A stretch of DNA of 64,000 nt from Lepidostoma basale (taxonomy: Eukaryota; Arthropoda; Insecta; Trichoptera; Lepidostomatidae), in NCBI GenBank assembly GCA_022606425.2, contig JAHDVF020000579.1:49333-113332 (forward strand). Reading direction: 5' to 3'. A program made the translations under genes and the position numbers. The notes beneath the pieces are model-generated. The model saw nothing but the letters and a program-made list of their open reading frames with translations. It was not told where the DNA came from and made no database searches. Within the stretch, counting starts at the first letter, position 1; every line of letters starts with the position of its first letter. Positions 40,755 to 50,981 of the stretch are shown piece by piece.

Positions 40755-41115
40755 ATTTATGACCATGGTTTGCTCACGCCTTGAATATGTATCTCCCGTT
40801 TGGCCATCTTATTACTCAGCACATTCCAACGCATTTAAAGAGTCCAAAAAATGTTTATTAAACATATTAATTTATAATGTGCAAGTCGTTCTCTAATTAC
40901 AAATCTGTCCTAATTTTTCACTCCATGGACTCTCTTGAAAATAGACGTACTCTTCATGAAATAAAGATTACCGGAACAACGTTCGGCCTTAGATGTTGAA
41001 AACGTGAGATTGCGTAAGGACCGCCCCATAATTCGTGATATGTTATTGTTTATGGTACTACTATTGTTTGAAATTCTAACGGAATGAGGATAAGACATTT
41101 GTATTACAAACAGAT
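40755..41115 (+). mobile_element. Jockey/CR1-like LINE C-terminal fragment (third family)
   Basis: The plus strand reads 'LVCSRLEYVSPVWPSYYSAH', then 'MDSLENRRTLHEIKIT' after shifts, and 'KTRDC..GPPHN'. 'LV.S.LEY.SPVW.PYY..H' and 'L..RR..HEI' are hallmarks after the RT core in Jockey/CR1 elements. It differs from variants a and b. Several stops. Confidence 0.55.
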
Positions 41116-41179
41116 AAAAGGCGGCTTAAGTACAAAACTTCTCGTGTAAATTTAACACATTTAGTTTAAATAATATAGA

Positions 41180-41350
41180 AGGCCTTCGTGGCAGAGTGCC
41201 AAGAGCTATTTGCCATACCGAAGGTCCCGGGTTCTATTTCCGGTGATGACAGTATAATTGTCACACTATCTTTGGTCTGGTATAGAATTCACGTGACAAG
41301 AAATTGGCGGTATATTGATTACCCATAACATGTAACGAGAATCAATAACT
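41180..41350 (+). mobile_element. tRNA-derived SINE
   Basis: A box TGGCAGAGTGC (41190-41200), B box 'gggttctatttcc' (about 41230), then 'agtataattgtcacactatc', 'tttggtctggtatagaattc' and 'acgagaatcaata'. The tail is missing. Confidence 0.65.
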
Positions 41351-41444
41351 AAAATAATTCTTAAGGTATCAAAATTAAAAAAAATAATCAATTGTTTGAT
41401 ATTACTTTTTGGTATTTAATCAGTAATTCAACAATGGTTGGAAT

Positions 41445-41705
41445 ATATCGCAAGTTGAAAACAAAAGTGACACTATACAAAAATCTCAATTTTTCAGTAC
41501 GGTCACTTAAAGTTTTTGTGAGGTCAATAACTTGACTGTGAGTAGAAATATATCTAATGTTGTTGTTTTATATATTAGTTTAGATATTATTCCATCAGAA
41601 TCTAGTTGATTTTAATTAGGTTAATAAGCAGGCAAAACTTTAAATGAACGTACTGAAAAATTGAGATTTTTGTATAGTGTCACTTTTGTTTTCAACGTGC
41701 GATAT
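41445..41705. mobile_element. MITE-like fold-back with ~65-bp inverted repeats
   Basis: The left arm begins 'atatcgcaagttgaaaacaa', then 'aagtgacactatacaaaaat' and 'ctcaatttttcagtacg'. The right arm is its complement, ending at 'ttcaacgtgcgatat' (41705). Length 261 bp, no ORF. The two arms differ at only a few bases, so it is young. Target duplication not evident. Confidence 0.68.
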
Positions 41706-41837
41706 GTGTATGTATTGTGCTAAAGAATTTAAATGTTTTGATTGAATAAATATAACTACACTTAGTATCACAACACTTTATTTCACTTAACACAGACATA
41801 AGTACACAATATTAACAATAAAATAAAACATACTAAA

Positions 41838-42245
41838 ATGGGGATGAGGTCCCTAAGACGTATGTGTGGTAGAACGATATACGACAGAATCTCAAATTCT
41901 GATATACGAGTAAGAAAGGAATGTAGAGCGGAAGAAGGTATTATGAACAAAATTATGAAAGGATCGCTGCGTTGGTTCGGACATATAGAACTCATGGATG
42001 GGGAAAGAATGGTTAAGAAAGTATACGTTAATGATGTAAATGGGGTACAAAGTCGAGGTAGACCGAGGAAAACATGGCATGACCTAATTAATCAAATTTT
42101 AAAGGTTGGTCATGTTAGAAGTTGGAGGAATCGACGTGCGTGTATGACTCGTTGTATGAATGTGAAGGAAGCTAGAGAGGTTTGGCAGGATAGAGTAGTG
42201 TGGCGGTCCATTCTCTCTGCCTACCCCTGCGGAGAAACGGCGTGA
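41838..42245 (+). pseudogene. LINE-A RT C-terminus, uninterrupted
   Basis: 135 residues from an ATG supplied by the flank. 'MRSLRRMCGRTIYDRISNSD', 'RKECRAEEGIMNKIMKGSLR', 'RWFGHIELMDGERMVKKVYV', 'NGVQSRGRPRKTWHDLINQI', 'ACMTRCMNVKEAREVW', ending 'SAYPCGETA'. No RT core or endonuclease, so not an enzyme. Its openness reflects recent insertion. Confidence 0.72.
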
Positions 42246-42257
42246 TGGTTTGTTTGT
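41843..42257 (+). mobile_element. LINE-A, 5'-truncated, with 11-bp target-site duplication
   Basis: 415 bp, plus strand, flanked by ACTAAAATGGG at 41832-41842 and 42258-42268. The tail is TGGTTTGTTTGT, i.e. TTTG not TTAG units. The coding region is open to the natural end, so this is among the youngest copies here. It belongs to the 'VNGVxSRGRPRKTWHD' subfamily with 27440. Confidence 0.82.
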
Positions 42258-42299
42258 ACTAAAATGGGTGGAGTTATATATAAAGGTAGAGAGGGTATA

Positions 42300-42845
42300 A
42301 TTCTTTAGCTATTCGAAATAATTAGTTCGGTCGGGAGTCTATAAATTAAAACGTAATGATTGCACGTCACTATATCATAAATTGTCGTAATATTAAGTGT
42401 AGTAATACATATTTATTCAAATATAGAAGAAATATTTTGTTGTCAAATATTCTTGGAAAAATCGATAAGTCCGCTCAAAGCACGTGTTAAAGAAATCTTT
42501 CAAAGCGATCTCCTGTATACTCGAAGATCCCGCAATGAAGGATCTCGGACCAAAGGGTATTGCCAGGATAAGCTCGTTACGGCTCCCAGGCTGGCGGTCT
42601 AATTCCCCAGAGTTCGCGGAGAAATTTCCCTACCTAAGGATACGTAAGGATATTGGATATTCCTGAAAGCATTCTTCCGCAAAGGAAACTCCTAGTAACG
42701 ACGTCATATCAAATCAGGGATCGCGAGATATAAATTGTATCTAAAAAGAGCAAAACTCGCTTGAAATATGGTATTTCTGTTCTTTGATAAAATTCTAAAT
42801 TCTCTCATCGAATTTTTATATGAAAGTTCGCTTTAATACCAAAGT
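42300..42845. other. Unassigned region with mixed-GC patch (42480-42720)
   Basis: A 60-residue plus frame (42484-42666) has no recognised domain. Sequence not repeated in the window. Confidence 0.35.
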
Positions 42846-42849
42846 TTTA

Positions 42850-42990
42850 TCATAACTAACTAACCTACCATCTCGTCGTTTCGGCGAAGGGATAAGCAGA
42901 TAAGATGAATCATCACAATGTCTTTTTCTTCTATACTTCTCTAAACATTCATACTCGTACATGCACGCGCATGGATTTCTGATCTCTCTA
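42850..42990 (-). mobile_element. LINE-A 3' end, degenerate
   Basis: Minus strand, TTAG tail ('ataactaactaacctaccat') and ~120 bp of coding. First of four LINE-A 3' pieces in the same orientation. Confidence 0.6.
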
Positions 42991-43007
42991 ATTTCTTATA
43001 TAAAAAC

Positions 43008-43302
43008 TAACTGACTAACTAACCATTACGCGTTTTCCCGGAGGGGTAAGTAGATGAATGGACCATCATACCTTTCTAGATTCTTCTACATGTATACATC
43101 GTAACATGCTCGCACGTCGATTTTTTTCCGACTTCGAATATAGCCGCCTATTTACATAATATTTGATATTTTTGATCATGCCAAGATTTAATTGGCGATC
43201 AAAAGCTTTTTTTTTTCACTCACACTGCTTGTATACAACATTTAACCATTCTTTCCTTATCCATTCGTTTCATATCTCCAAACAGTCTCAGGTATCCTAT
43301 TT
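43008..43302 (-). mobile_element. LINE-A 3' part, degenerate
   Basis: Minus strand from 'aaaactaactgactaactaa' to the 'RWFGDMKRMD' region. Cut by the next copy's tail. Confidence 0.62.
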
Positions 43303-43915
43303 TAATTAACTAACTAACCATTACGCGGTCTCCCCGAAGAAGTGAAGAAGTAGGCAGAAAGAATGGACTGCCACACATTCCTTTCCTGACATATTTCTCT
43401 CGCTTTCTCAACATTCATACATCGTGTCATGCACGCGTGTCGATTTCTCTGACTCCTCACGTGGCCGGCATTCAATATTTGATTTATTTGATCGTGCCAC
43501 GTTTTCCTCGGTCTTCCTCTATTTCTGGTTCCATTTACATCGTTAACATATAATATTTTTCCAATTTTTTCTTCATTCATTATTTTCATATGTCCAAACC
43601 ATTTTTAATAATCCTCTCATTATTTTTTTCATAACACCATCATTCGCACCGCATTCACTTATTATATTTTCATTCGACACTCTATTATACACAGAGTATC
43701 AACACATTCGTCTAAGACATCTCATTTCTACTGCATTTATTCTACTTTTATCCTTCTTTTGCCAGTTCCATGCTTCGCTTCCATACATAAGGGTCGGTAA
43801 AAGAACACCATTGTGCACTGCCATTCTAGCTTTTTTGGATAGGTTTTTGTTTGCGATGACAACTTTAAGTGCACCATTCACTTTGTTGCCTGCCCCAACC
43901 CTTCTTTCGTGAAAC
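43303..43915 (-). mobile_element. LINE-A 3' part
   Basis: Minus strand from the TTAG tail (43305-43320) to 'RRVGAGNKVNGALKVV'. A 91-residue frame (43314-43589) has 'NGTRNRGRPRKTWHDQINQI' and 'ACMTRCMNVEKAREICQERN'. A 60-residue frame (43699-43881) has 'KARMAVHNGVLLPTLMYG'. Same subfamily as 10424. Two frameshifts. Confidence 0.72.
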
Positions 43916-43964
43916 TAACGTATGGGGTAAATCATGTAATATACGAGTATATTTGTGTTACATA

Positions 43965-44095
43965 TGTATTACTGCATTAATTCTACTTTCATCCTTCTTT
44001 TGCCAGTTCCATAAATATTCTATTTCAGTTTTTTCAAATTTCAGTGTTCTTCTACCGACCCTTATGTATCCTATTTTAATCCTCGCTTTCTTATT
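43965..44095 (-). mobile_element. LINE-A internal fragment
   Basis: Minus strand 'ttctactttcatccttcttt' then 'tgccagttccat', and a second 'ttcttctaccgacccttatg' piece. Fragmentary. Confidence 0.45.
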
Positions 44096-44097
44096 TT

Positions 44098-44460
44098 ATC
44101 TTCTTCTTCTTCTTCCTTGTTGAAGACCAATGTGGTCTGTTCTCCAGAGTGTTACTCCTCCTGTGAGGTAGACTCCCAGCTATCCTTCCATCCTTTAGGA
44201 GGTCTTCCACGAGGACGAGTCCCACGAGGCTGATTATGCAATCCAATATAGGGGAGTCTGGTGGTGTCCATTCTTTGAACATGACCATACCAGTCCCTTT
44301 TTCGCTGTCTGCTCCATCTTATAATATCATCAACCTCACATATCTCTTTTATTCTGGTGTTCCTCACGCGATCTCTCAGTGTCTTACCTGCTATCGATTT
44401 GACCATTGATTTGATCACATGACGTTTTTCTCCTTCTAACAATATGATGAACTTCATTCA
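44098..44460 (-). mobile_element. LINE-C-like 3' end with GAA tail
   Basis: Minus strand, 101-residue frame (44152-44457): 'SMVKSIAGKTLRDRVRNTRI', 'DIIRWSRQRKRDWYGHVQRM', 'RGTRPRGRPPKGWKDSW', then a GAA-type tail (plus-strand 'tcttcttcttcttc', 44099-44115). Parallel to LINE-C at 32015 but a different family, '...RDWYGHVQRMD' against 'RYWRDHVARMD'. Confidence 0.7.
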
Positions 44461-44695
44461 CAACTGTTCTTCAAGCATTATTTCCACATGTGCAAACAAT
44501 TAAAAAAATTATCCGTTATGAATTTACTTCTTATATTTTTATTTGCCTTTATCTTTCTCTCCTTATCAAGAAAATGTATTTTGTTAAGGAAAGGAGTATC
44601 TGGAATGTCACTTAAATGTCAATCAAATTTAATTAATGTCACAAAAGAGTCACAGTTTACTAATTTTTCAAGTATTTGATATATTCATTACAAGG
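44460..44695. other. AT-rich spacer
   Basis: A 63-residue hydrophobic plus frame (44488-44679) has no known family. Confidence 0.3.
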
Positions 44696-44890
44696 ATTAA
44701 TTGTATCTCAAAAGAGACGAAGATGCAAATTGGAAACAGAATATGGTGGTCGAGGCGTTTACAAAACTTATGACCTGTCATTGGTTGGGTTAAGCGCACG
44801 CTTTATGTAATACAACATTCCCCATTCCGCCCTTCTTACGACGATTTTTTTTTGTGTATTACAACATTCCACATTCCACCACTGATATGT
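44695..44890 (+). repeat. Dispersed repeat, family G
   Basis: 'aattgtatctcaaaagagac' to 'ttatgtaatacaacattccc', the same unit as 57265-57415 and the reverse of 7437-7625. The end is duplicated ('tattacaacattccacattc'). Confidence 0.6.
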
Positions 44891-45880
44891 TAACCTGCAA
44901 TGGGTAAAATCCAGTATTCGTCTACAAGTATTTGTATACATTAAAAAGAATATTCATTACTGTGTCATTACCATTGTTTTGAAGGTTCTTACTAAAAGAT
45001 TATTATTTAACTTAAAACGATATCATAATTGACCAAACACTATTCATGTAAGCATGAACAGTTTGGTTATGATAACACTTCTAATTCGTTAAGTTGTTTT
45101 CATGAAACCTCTGAAAGAAAATATAGTTTTCAAGTCACTGAAATTTCTTTCGGGCATGAAGTTATCTAGCGTTTCCACTGACTGAACTCAAGAATAAGGG
45201 TCGCTAAATCAAGTTGTACCTTAAAACAAGTTTATGGCGTTGATATTGCGTACTATTTTAGGATGGAAGGGAGAGAATAAAAGTTCTATCCCTGGATTAT
45301 ACCACCCTTTGTTCTATTTTTGAATGATAAAACAAAAGGACGTTTTCTTGAATGTATACTAATATAATTTATATGCTCTTGAGTTTCGCTAGGAAGCTTT
45401 ATCAGCGATTGTCGAAAATGTTTCAGGAACTTTATTTCAATAAAATAGGTATGACGTATTTCTCTACCAAATTTGTTTATGTCATATTTTTATTTATTTA
45501 TGAATTAAAATACTTATTTTTCCACTATTTACTATATTTTTCTCAATGTATTGAACCTTCGTCGTTGGGTAACTCAATAAAATTAGTCAAAATACAAGGG
45601 ATAGAAAATAAGAACAGATTTTTTTCTCACTCAGAATTTACTTTTAAGAACTTTTAGAATGAGTGTAATGATTTTAGTTTTTTAGAAGAATTAAAAAAAA
45701 AATTAAATACAACGCAGACACACATGTTAAAAATTAATTCACATAAATATTTTGGAAAAATAACACACAGTAAAGTGTTATTTTATAAAATTAAACTATT
45801 CAAATTCATTTTACACATTAAATAATATCATACATATACAATTTAACGACATTTCTGACAAAGCGTCAAAAGGTATTAAA
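44890..45880. other. AT-rich region, nothing recognised
   Basis: Contains a short inverted pair ('accaaacactattcatg' / 'catgaacagtttggt', 45032-45066). A 101-residue plus frame (45352-45657) has no recognisable domain. Confidence 0.35.
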
Positions 45881-45884
45881 AACT

Positions 45885-45968
45885 GAAGGAAACGGATTTG
45901 ATTACCAGTGATGACGGCAAAATTCTCACGCTGTCTTTAATCTGGTAGAATTGACATGACAATAAATG
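45885..45968 (+). mobile_element. SINE fragment, degenerate
   Basis: 'gatgacggcaaaattctcac', 'gctgtctttaatctggtaga' and then 'attgacatgaca' match the SINE middle. Confidence 0.45.
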
Positions 45969-46029
45969 AACATATATTTATTTAAATCATTTCATATACG
46001 AGTATATGAGCCTCACAAACTTTTTAAAA

Positions 46030-46100
46030 GGTACCACAAAACGGCAGCGAGCTGCCGAACCCGGTCGAAGGCATTAACATCAGTGAAATTTTATATGGTG
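46030..46100 (+). repeat. Family-D remnant
   Basis: 'ggcagcgagctgccgaaccc' followed by 'ggtcgaaggcatt': helix II GGCAG/CTGCC perfect, then GAAC, CCGGTC. Upstream box lost. Confidence 0.35.
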
Positions 46101-46910
46101 TTTAACAAAAAAAAAGTTACGTTTCGTTTATTTTCATTATTTCCTTATTATTGAAACATGAATAAAAAGAAAACAATTATAGAATTCCACAGTTAAAGCT
46201 CTAAGTTTGTCTATAATGATCTTAATATTTGTTGTGATTTAATCTTTACGATTTGTTCAACTGTAATCTTTCAGACATCTTCATATTTCTTTTTCGTTAT
46301 TTTGTGATTATATTTTTTCATCCGATTATTTTATTTTATGATATAATTTATCAGTTTCACACTTGATTTAAGACATTTGTCAGACATGCACTTTGACTAA
46401 ACCAAAAAAGATGGGTTTTCTTTTTAAAAAAGGTTTTGCAATCTCTATTTTTTCTTTGAGAATTTTCCATTTTCGCTCAGCATGTTCGGCTAGATGTACG
46501 CAGCACCTTCATTATTGGCGTTTCGGCACGCATTCTGAAAATTCAATATCCATTTACTCTTTTAAACGATTTTCAATTTATGTGATTTCAAGGTAGAAAA
46601 AACAAAGCTAATTTTCTTCTAGATTTGTTTTCAATAACGCTGTACATCGTCTCATTGAAAGTTTCAGAAAATTTATCGCTATTTTTAGGTTTAAGTAGAA
46701 AATAGCGGAAAGAATCTATCATCAACAAAATTGTATTTTGAATAATATGTAGAATGCTCGTCTATTTCGAGCAACACCATTTACTCAATGATATTTAAGG
46801 ACTTAATTTAGAAAATACAGTTTACCTCTTTAGTAAATAAAATATTTAAACCAAAATATTTTAAAAATAATTTAAGCATATGAATACGTCTTTTTTTTAG
46901 TTTTAATGTA
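46100..46910. other. AT-rich region, nothing recognised
   Basis: Unassigned. Confidence 0.35.
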
Positions 46911-46917
46911 CGAGTAG

Positions 46918-46975
46918 TTTGTGGGAATGACATGTTTCGCCGATCTAAGGCATTATCAAATGAAAAACGCTATGT
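46918..46975 (-). ncRNA. Family-C hammerhead-like motif
   Basis: Minus strand 'catttgataatgccttagat' then 'cggcgaaacatgtcattccc': box UUGAUAA, unpaired U, helix II GCC/GGC, GAAA, ACAUGU, C. Two core positions deviate, as in the whole family. Confidence 0.4.
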
Positions 46976-47199
46976 TTTTTATAACTTTGAATAACATTAT
47001 GTTTTATCGTTTTTGCACTACATATGTTTTAGACAGCAGACGTACTTCGTCAGTGTATTTTTTCAAATATTAACGCTGAAGAAGTGTTATTTTTAAAAGT
47101 GAATATGCAACTTTGTTCAAATGTGAATCCGCAACACAAAGTGATGGCTTGAACATAATCACAATTTATTATTTAAATGTCTATGAAAACTCTAAAAAT

Positions 47200-47330
47200 T
47201 GATCGTAACACCTAATGATGCCAATATTTGTTTACGAAACTACAGTCGCGAGAGAATTTCATAGATATTAATAAATGCATTGTTATGTGAATTGATGTAT
47301 AACAGTTTGTCAAATAAACGATTCATAAAA
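47200..47330 (+). repeat. Family-B repeat, degenerate
   Basis: 'gatcgtaacacctaatgatg' then 'ccaatatttgtttacgaaac' and 'tacagtcgcgag'. Box CUAAUGA (one change). Helix II is weak. Confidence 0.4.
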
Positions 47331-47339
47331 CATCTCAAA

Positions 47340-48015
47340 AAGAATAAGCAAATAAAATCTTATTCTTCTCTAAGTTCCGTCTCCTCTTCGAAGGCTGGCG
47401 ATCAACGGGGCTATTTCCACCTGCTTGACTGTGACCCTGAACATCGATGTGGTGCTACTTCTGAACCATTGTCTTAATTTGTGCAGCCAGAAAAGATTCT
47501 TCTCCGATCTGGTTCTCTTCTTCCGGGTATTTTCGCAGAATTATCAGTACAACTGATAATTCTGGAAAAAATACCAGGGAGTCGTTGTTTTAATTAAAAA
47601 CGCCAATCAAAAACACAAAATAGTAATTTTAATTAGATTAATTACACTTGCAGTGTTTAACATACGAGTAGACCAGGAAAATCTTACATCTGATACGCCA
47701 CATCATAAAAGCAGATAGAAACTAACTAAGTTTAGTAGGGTAAGTAGGAATTGTTATTACGAAACCGTAAAAGCTTGTTACTACTTAATTACGAAACCGG
47801 AAGCAAATTGCCACAAGCCACAAAGTTAGGAAGAAAGAAACATATGTTTTTTACTACACATATAATTAATCCAGGTAACTGGTTAAAGCAACGAAAAGTT
47901 TCAATTTAAATAATGATTAAAACGATGTTTTAAAGAGGACATTATGGGCGTTTGAATTTAAACGATATTTTTCCACGGTTAAAATTATTTCAAAATAAAA
48001 TTAAAAAAAATTTCA
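47340..48015. other. Unassigned region, possible LINE 3' debris at 47375-47540
   Basis: 47375-47480 is GC-richer and contains 'RGYFHLLDCDPEHRCGATSE' in a plus frame, with no family recognised. A small hairpin ('cagaattatcag' / 'ctgataattctg') lies at 47531-47563. Confidence 0.3.
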
Positions 48016-48019
48016 CTTA

Positions 48020-48412
48020 GTATTACTTACTTACTTACTCCTATGGCCATACAACTCTTGAAAAGTTTTAGTATCTTTGGTGATTATTCGCCAAGCTCCT
48101 CGAACCTGTGCCTTTTGCTCCCAGCAGTCCAATTCGCCCAACCTAGCTAGATCAGCCAGAACATTGTCCATTAGGCGCTGTCTAGGCCTTCCTAGAGGTC
48201 TTACTCCAGTCGGTCTAGACGCGTACAGTGTCTTGATTGCTCTGGTCTCTTCGGCTCGGCATACGTGCCCAATCCATAGTAGGCGACCGGCTCTCACGGT
48301 GCTCGTTATAAGGAGCTGCTGGGTAATCGTACGGATCTCTTGGTAGGTCTTATGCCTTCAAGTTCTCGCTGGAACACCGAGTCTGGGTCCCAAGATCATT
48401 CTAAGTATTTCA
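48020..48412 (-). mobile_element. Endonuclease/RT-type LINE 3' end with GTAA-repeat tail
   Basis: Minus strand: 'LRAGRLLWIGHVCRAEETRA', 'RPTGVRPLGRPRQRLMDNVL' and 'WEQKAQVRGAWRII', ending 'LYGHRSK'. The tail is (GTAA)n ('ttacttacttactta', 48023-48040). 88-residue frame 48031-48297. A further LINE family, with no other copy in the window. Confidence 0.72.
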
Positions 48413-48439
48413 CTTAGTATTAAAAACTTGAATGAGTTA

Positions 48440-48485
48440 ATAGCGCCAACCAGTTTCACTCTGTAGCGAGCTTCATCAGGGCTAT
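48440..48485 (-). ncRNA. Hammerhead-like ribozyme motif, family D, complete core
   Basis: Minus strand. Helix I is AUA-GCC with GGC-(GC bulge)-UAU. Box CUGAUGA is rc of 48473-48479, followed by an unpaired A. Helix II is GCUC/GAGU with a 6-nt loop. GAAA follows, then ACUGGU as a short helix III and U17. All conserved core bases are present. As elsewhere, one extra base separates the box from helix II. Cleavage is predicted only. Confidence 0.55.
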
Positions 48486-48589
48486 ACCATTTGTGTAAAT
48501 ATGATCAATAAAGTGATTTATACTATGTGAAAAGTGTATAACATAATTTTTAAATATGTCAGTACACCAATTGATGACTTCATATCAGA

Positions 48590-49075
48590 GATATTTTTGT
48601 CAGTTTTAATTATTATTATTATTATTAAAAATGACCTTTATATCGAAGTACGAGAACAATTCAATAAAGCCTCTGCCGTGTCAGGGTGTCTGAAGAATCA
48701 CGTGCGTACCGACAGCAAGGAATTTATAAAACATGCGTGCGACCTATCATGACGTATGCTGAAGAGACACGGGCCGACACTGTGCCAACCAAGGATCTAC
48801 TAAGAACATCTAAGATGAAGGTTCTAAAATCCATTACTGGAAAAATTCTCCGAGATCGTGTCCGTACCGCAAACATGAGAAAAACTTGTGAAATATAGGA
48901 TATCGTTCGGTGGAGTAGATTCAGAATAAGATACTGGAAGGACCATGTAGCCAGAATGGATAGTGACAGACTCGCATATACAGCCGCATACGAAATCCCC
49001 TCCGGACACCGCTCACTTATAAGACCGTTTAAGAGACGGAGGGACAGCTGGACCTCATTTTACTAGAAGACATAC
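48590..49075 (+). mobile_element. LINE-C 3' part
   Basis: Plus strand from 'NDLYIEVREQFNKASAVSGC' through 'KDLLRTSKMKVLKSITGKIL' and 'YWKDHVARMDSDRLAYTAAY' to 'RRDSWTSFY'. Frameshifted, with a truncated end that has no GAA tail. Confidence 0.7.
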
Positions 49076-49220
49076 TCACATATACATAATAACCTAACCT
49101 AACCAATCTTTTTTATAACTTCTTTCCTTTGGTTTTTTATCTCTTTTTATTAAGTAACCACCATTTTCACCAATTTAAAACGGATCATATCATGCTAATA
49201 ATAATATGTAATATATTTTT
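49075..49220. other. AT-rich spacer
   Basis: Contains 'taacctaacctaacc', two to three units reminiscent of the insect telomere word, too short to matter. Confidence 0.3.
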
Positions 49221-49222
49221 AG

Positions 49223-49440
49223 TAAACTAACTAACTAAAGGGTAGGCAGAAAGAATGGACTGACACACTTTTACTGATGCGGCAGTCCATCCTTCTCTTT
49301 TCGCCCCGCGGGAGACGCGGTGTGATGGGTTGCGAACCTCATCGCCACCAATAGGCATCTCCCGCGCACACTTCGATCGTCCGACACCCACAAAATAAAT
49401 CTAAAACAAATAATATAAAATACAAAGATATAAAATAAAA
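49223..49440. mobile_element. Inverted LINE chimera, copy 2
   Basis: 49223-49267 is a minus-strand LINE-A 3' end ('aaagggtaggcagaaagaat'). From 49275 the plus strand has the related LINE end ('gcggcagtccatccttctct', 'cgccccgcgggagacgcggt') and an A-rich tail. The join corresponds to that at 24282. Confidence 0.65.
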
Positions 49441-50230
49441 TAACAAAATAAAAATAATTTAACACAAAATGTTCTTTTTAGATGGTGCACATATTGTCTA
49501 TTAAATTTATTATATGTTCCACGAATTCGCCGTTTTTTTTTAATTTAGCACATAATGTAATAACACGTAATGTTTTTTCGATGTTGCACATGTGGACATG
49601 GACGATCCGGACTTTTGTGTTTATTTAATTTATGTTACACGTATCCACCGTTTTTTAAATTAGCTGTAATTAGGCACTTAACCAGCAAGAACTTTAAAAT
49701 AATAACTCAAAATCTAATATGTTCGTAATAACAACCAAATAAAAAAACACATTAAAACCAAATAAAAAACACATTGCGTAGGTGTTTATTTTTGTAGCCC
49801 TAAAGGTTAAATAAAATATGTTAAGATTTATAAATAGAAGAAAAATAATACTTTGGCTCCCATTTACATAGTTAAAACAAAGATTTGTTTTTAAAAGAGA
49901 AAACCGAGATTTGTTTTAATGTTCATAATGTAAATTAATTTTAAATTGTAATGTTAACACAGTTGAATAAATATTGGCAAAGTAATTTTTCGCTGTTTAC
50001 CATAAACCCACGCTATTTGATTCAACTGAAATAATTTAATCTAAATAATTTAAACAAATTTGAAATTCAAATGCGTATATCATCAGTTTGTTAAGGAAAA
50101 AAACTAAAGAGAATCTGAAGTTCAAAAATAGCAATTTTCTAATATTTAGAGATATTTATAGTTTATTAGAGAACAGGTAATGTATGTTACTATATACATT
50201 AGAACGAAGAATTTGTGGCATTGCTTACAT
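49440..50230. other. AT-rich region, nothing recognised
   Basis: Unassigned. Confidence 0.35.
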
Positions 50231-50234
50231 CCAT

Positions 50235-50445
50235 TTTATTTTAAAATATTTTTTTTCGGAGGCGACCTCCACACTCCGGTGTAAAAATATTATATTTACA
50301 TCTTTAGTATGGAGGTCACCTCCAAAACATGTTATGAAACATTTTTGTTCGCAGAAATATTTCATAAAAAAAGTGGATAATTTCTCTCTACAAATTAACA
50401 ATGAAATTTCACATTATCAAAACGTTAACACTCAATAAAGCATCT
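50235..50445. repeat. Fold-back with GGAGG hairpins
   Basis: 'tcggaggcgacctccacact' and 'atggaggtcacctccaaaac' then 'atgtt' are inverted relatives. The right one has helix II GGAGG/CCUCC followed by AAAACAUGUU, like a hammerhead-type unit with a lost box. It ends with 'cgttaacactcaataaagc', a block seen near 7240 and 14080. Confidence 0.4.
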
Positions 50446-50741
50446 ACAGTGCCAGCTCGCTAATCCGAAAGGAAATCGTGCAGTGAGTGGTTCGGATTAT
50501 GGAATCGTTTGGATTACTGAGTGTATTGAAAAAAATTAAAGATAATTTTTCTTTAACCGAAAAAAAGAAAATTTCGGTTTATGAAAATGATCGTTATTTT
50601 ACATTTTTATTATGGTACAGAATGAATAATTAAAAAAAATAACATTTTTATTTTAGCTTGCAAAAAACAGATATTTTATTTTGAACCAATGAACCATACT
50701 GGTGTTTAAGGGTTTTTAATCACGCATTCTTCTAAAAACCA

Positions 50742-50981
50742 TCAATTCTTCAGTGTTCTGATGACGAGTGGACTAAAGACGATGTTCGTTTTCTGGTCGA
50801 ATGTTTCTACAACTAGGACCAAATTCGCCAGATTTTTCCATGACTTTTGAAGTAAACGCACAGAAACTGATGATTCACAGCCCCCAAGGTTGAAAACAAT
50901 GTCTTTTAAATTGACCATTTTCAAACCTACAACCAAGTCAAAATTGACTTCAGATTCATTATTTGCCACCAGATTTGACAA
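50742..50981 (-). pseudogene. Tigger-like transposase C-terminal remnant
   Basis: 79 residues in the same orientation and element as 51207-51452. 'KMVNLKDIVFNLGGC' resembles the 'TLKD..Y.....W' region after the catalytic core. Weak on its own; assigned mainly by position between the TIRs. Confidence 0.4.

Larger units (their letters stand above)
41740..42300 (+). repeat. Dispersed repeat, family K, split by LINE-A
   Basis: Shares 'aatataactacacttagta' / 'acaacactttatttcactta' and, after the LINE, 'ggagttatatataaaggtag' with 520-720. Without the LINE the two parts are contiguous through ACTAAAATGGG. Class unknown. Confidence 0.55.

Noticed and set aside
47035..47085. Possible further hammerhead-like motif ('cactgacgaagtacgtctgc' on the minus strand)
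   Set aside because: The box matches CUGACGA but helix II does not form and GAAA is not in place.
49090..49108. Telomere-like 'taacctaacctaacc'
   Set aside because: Only two to three units and no other telomeric or TRAS/SART-type context.
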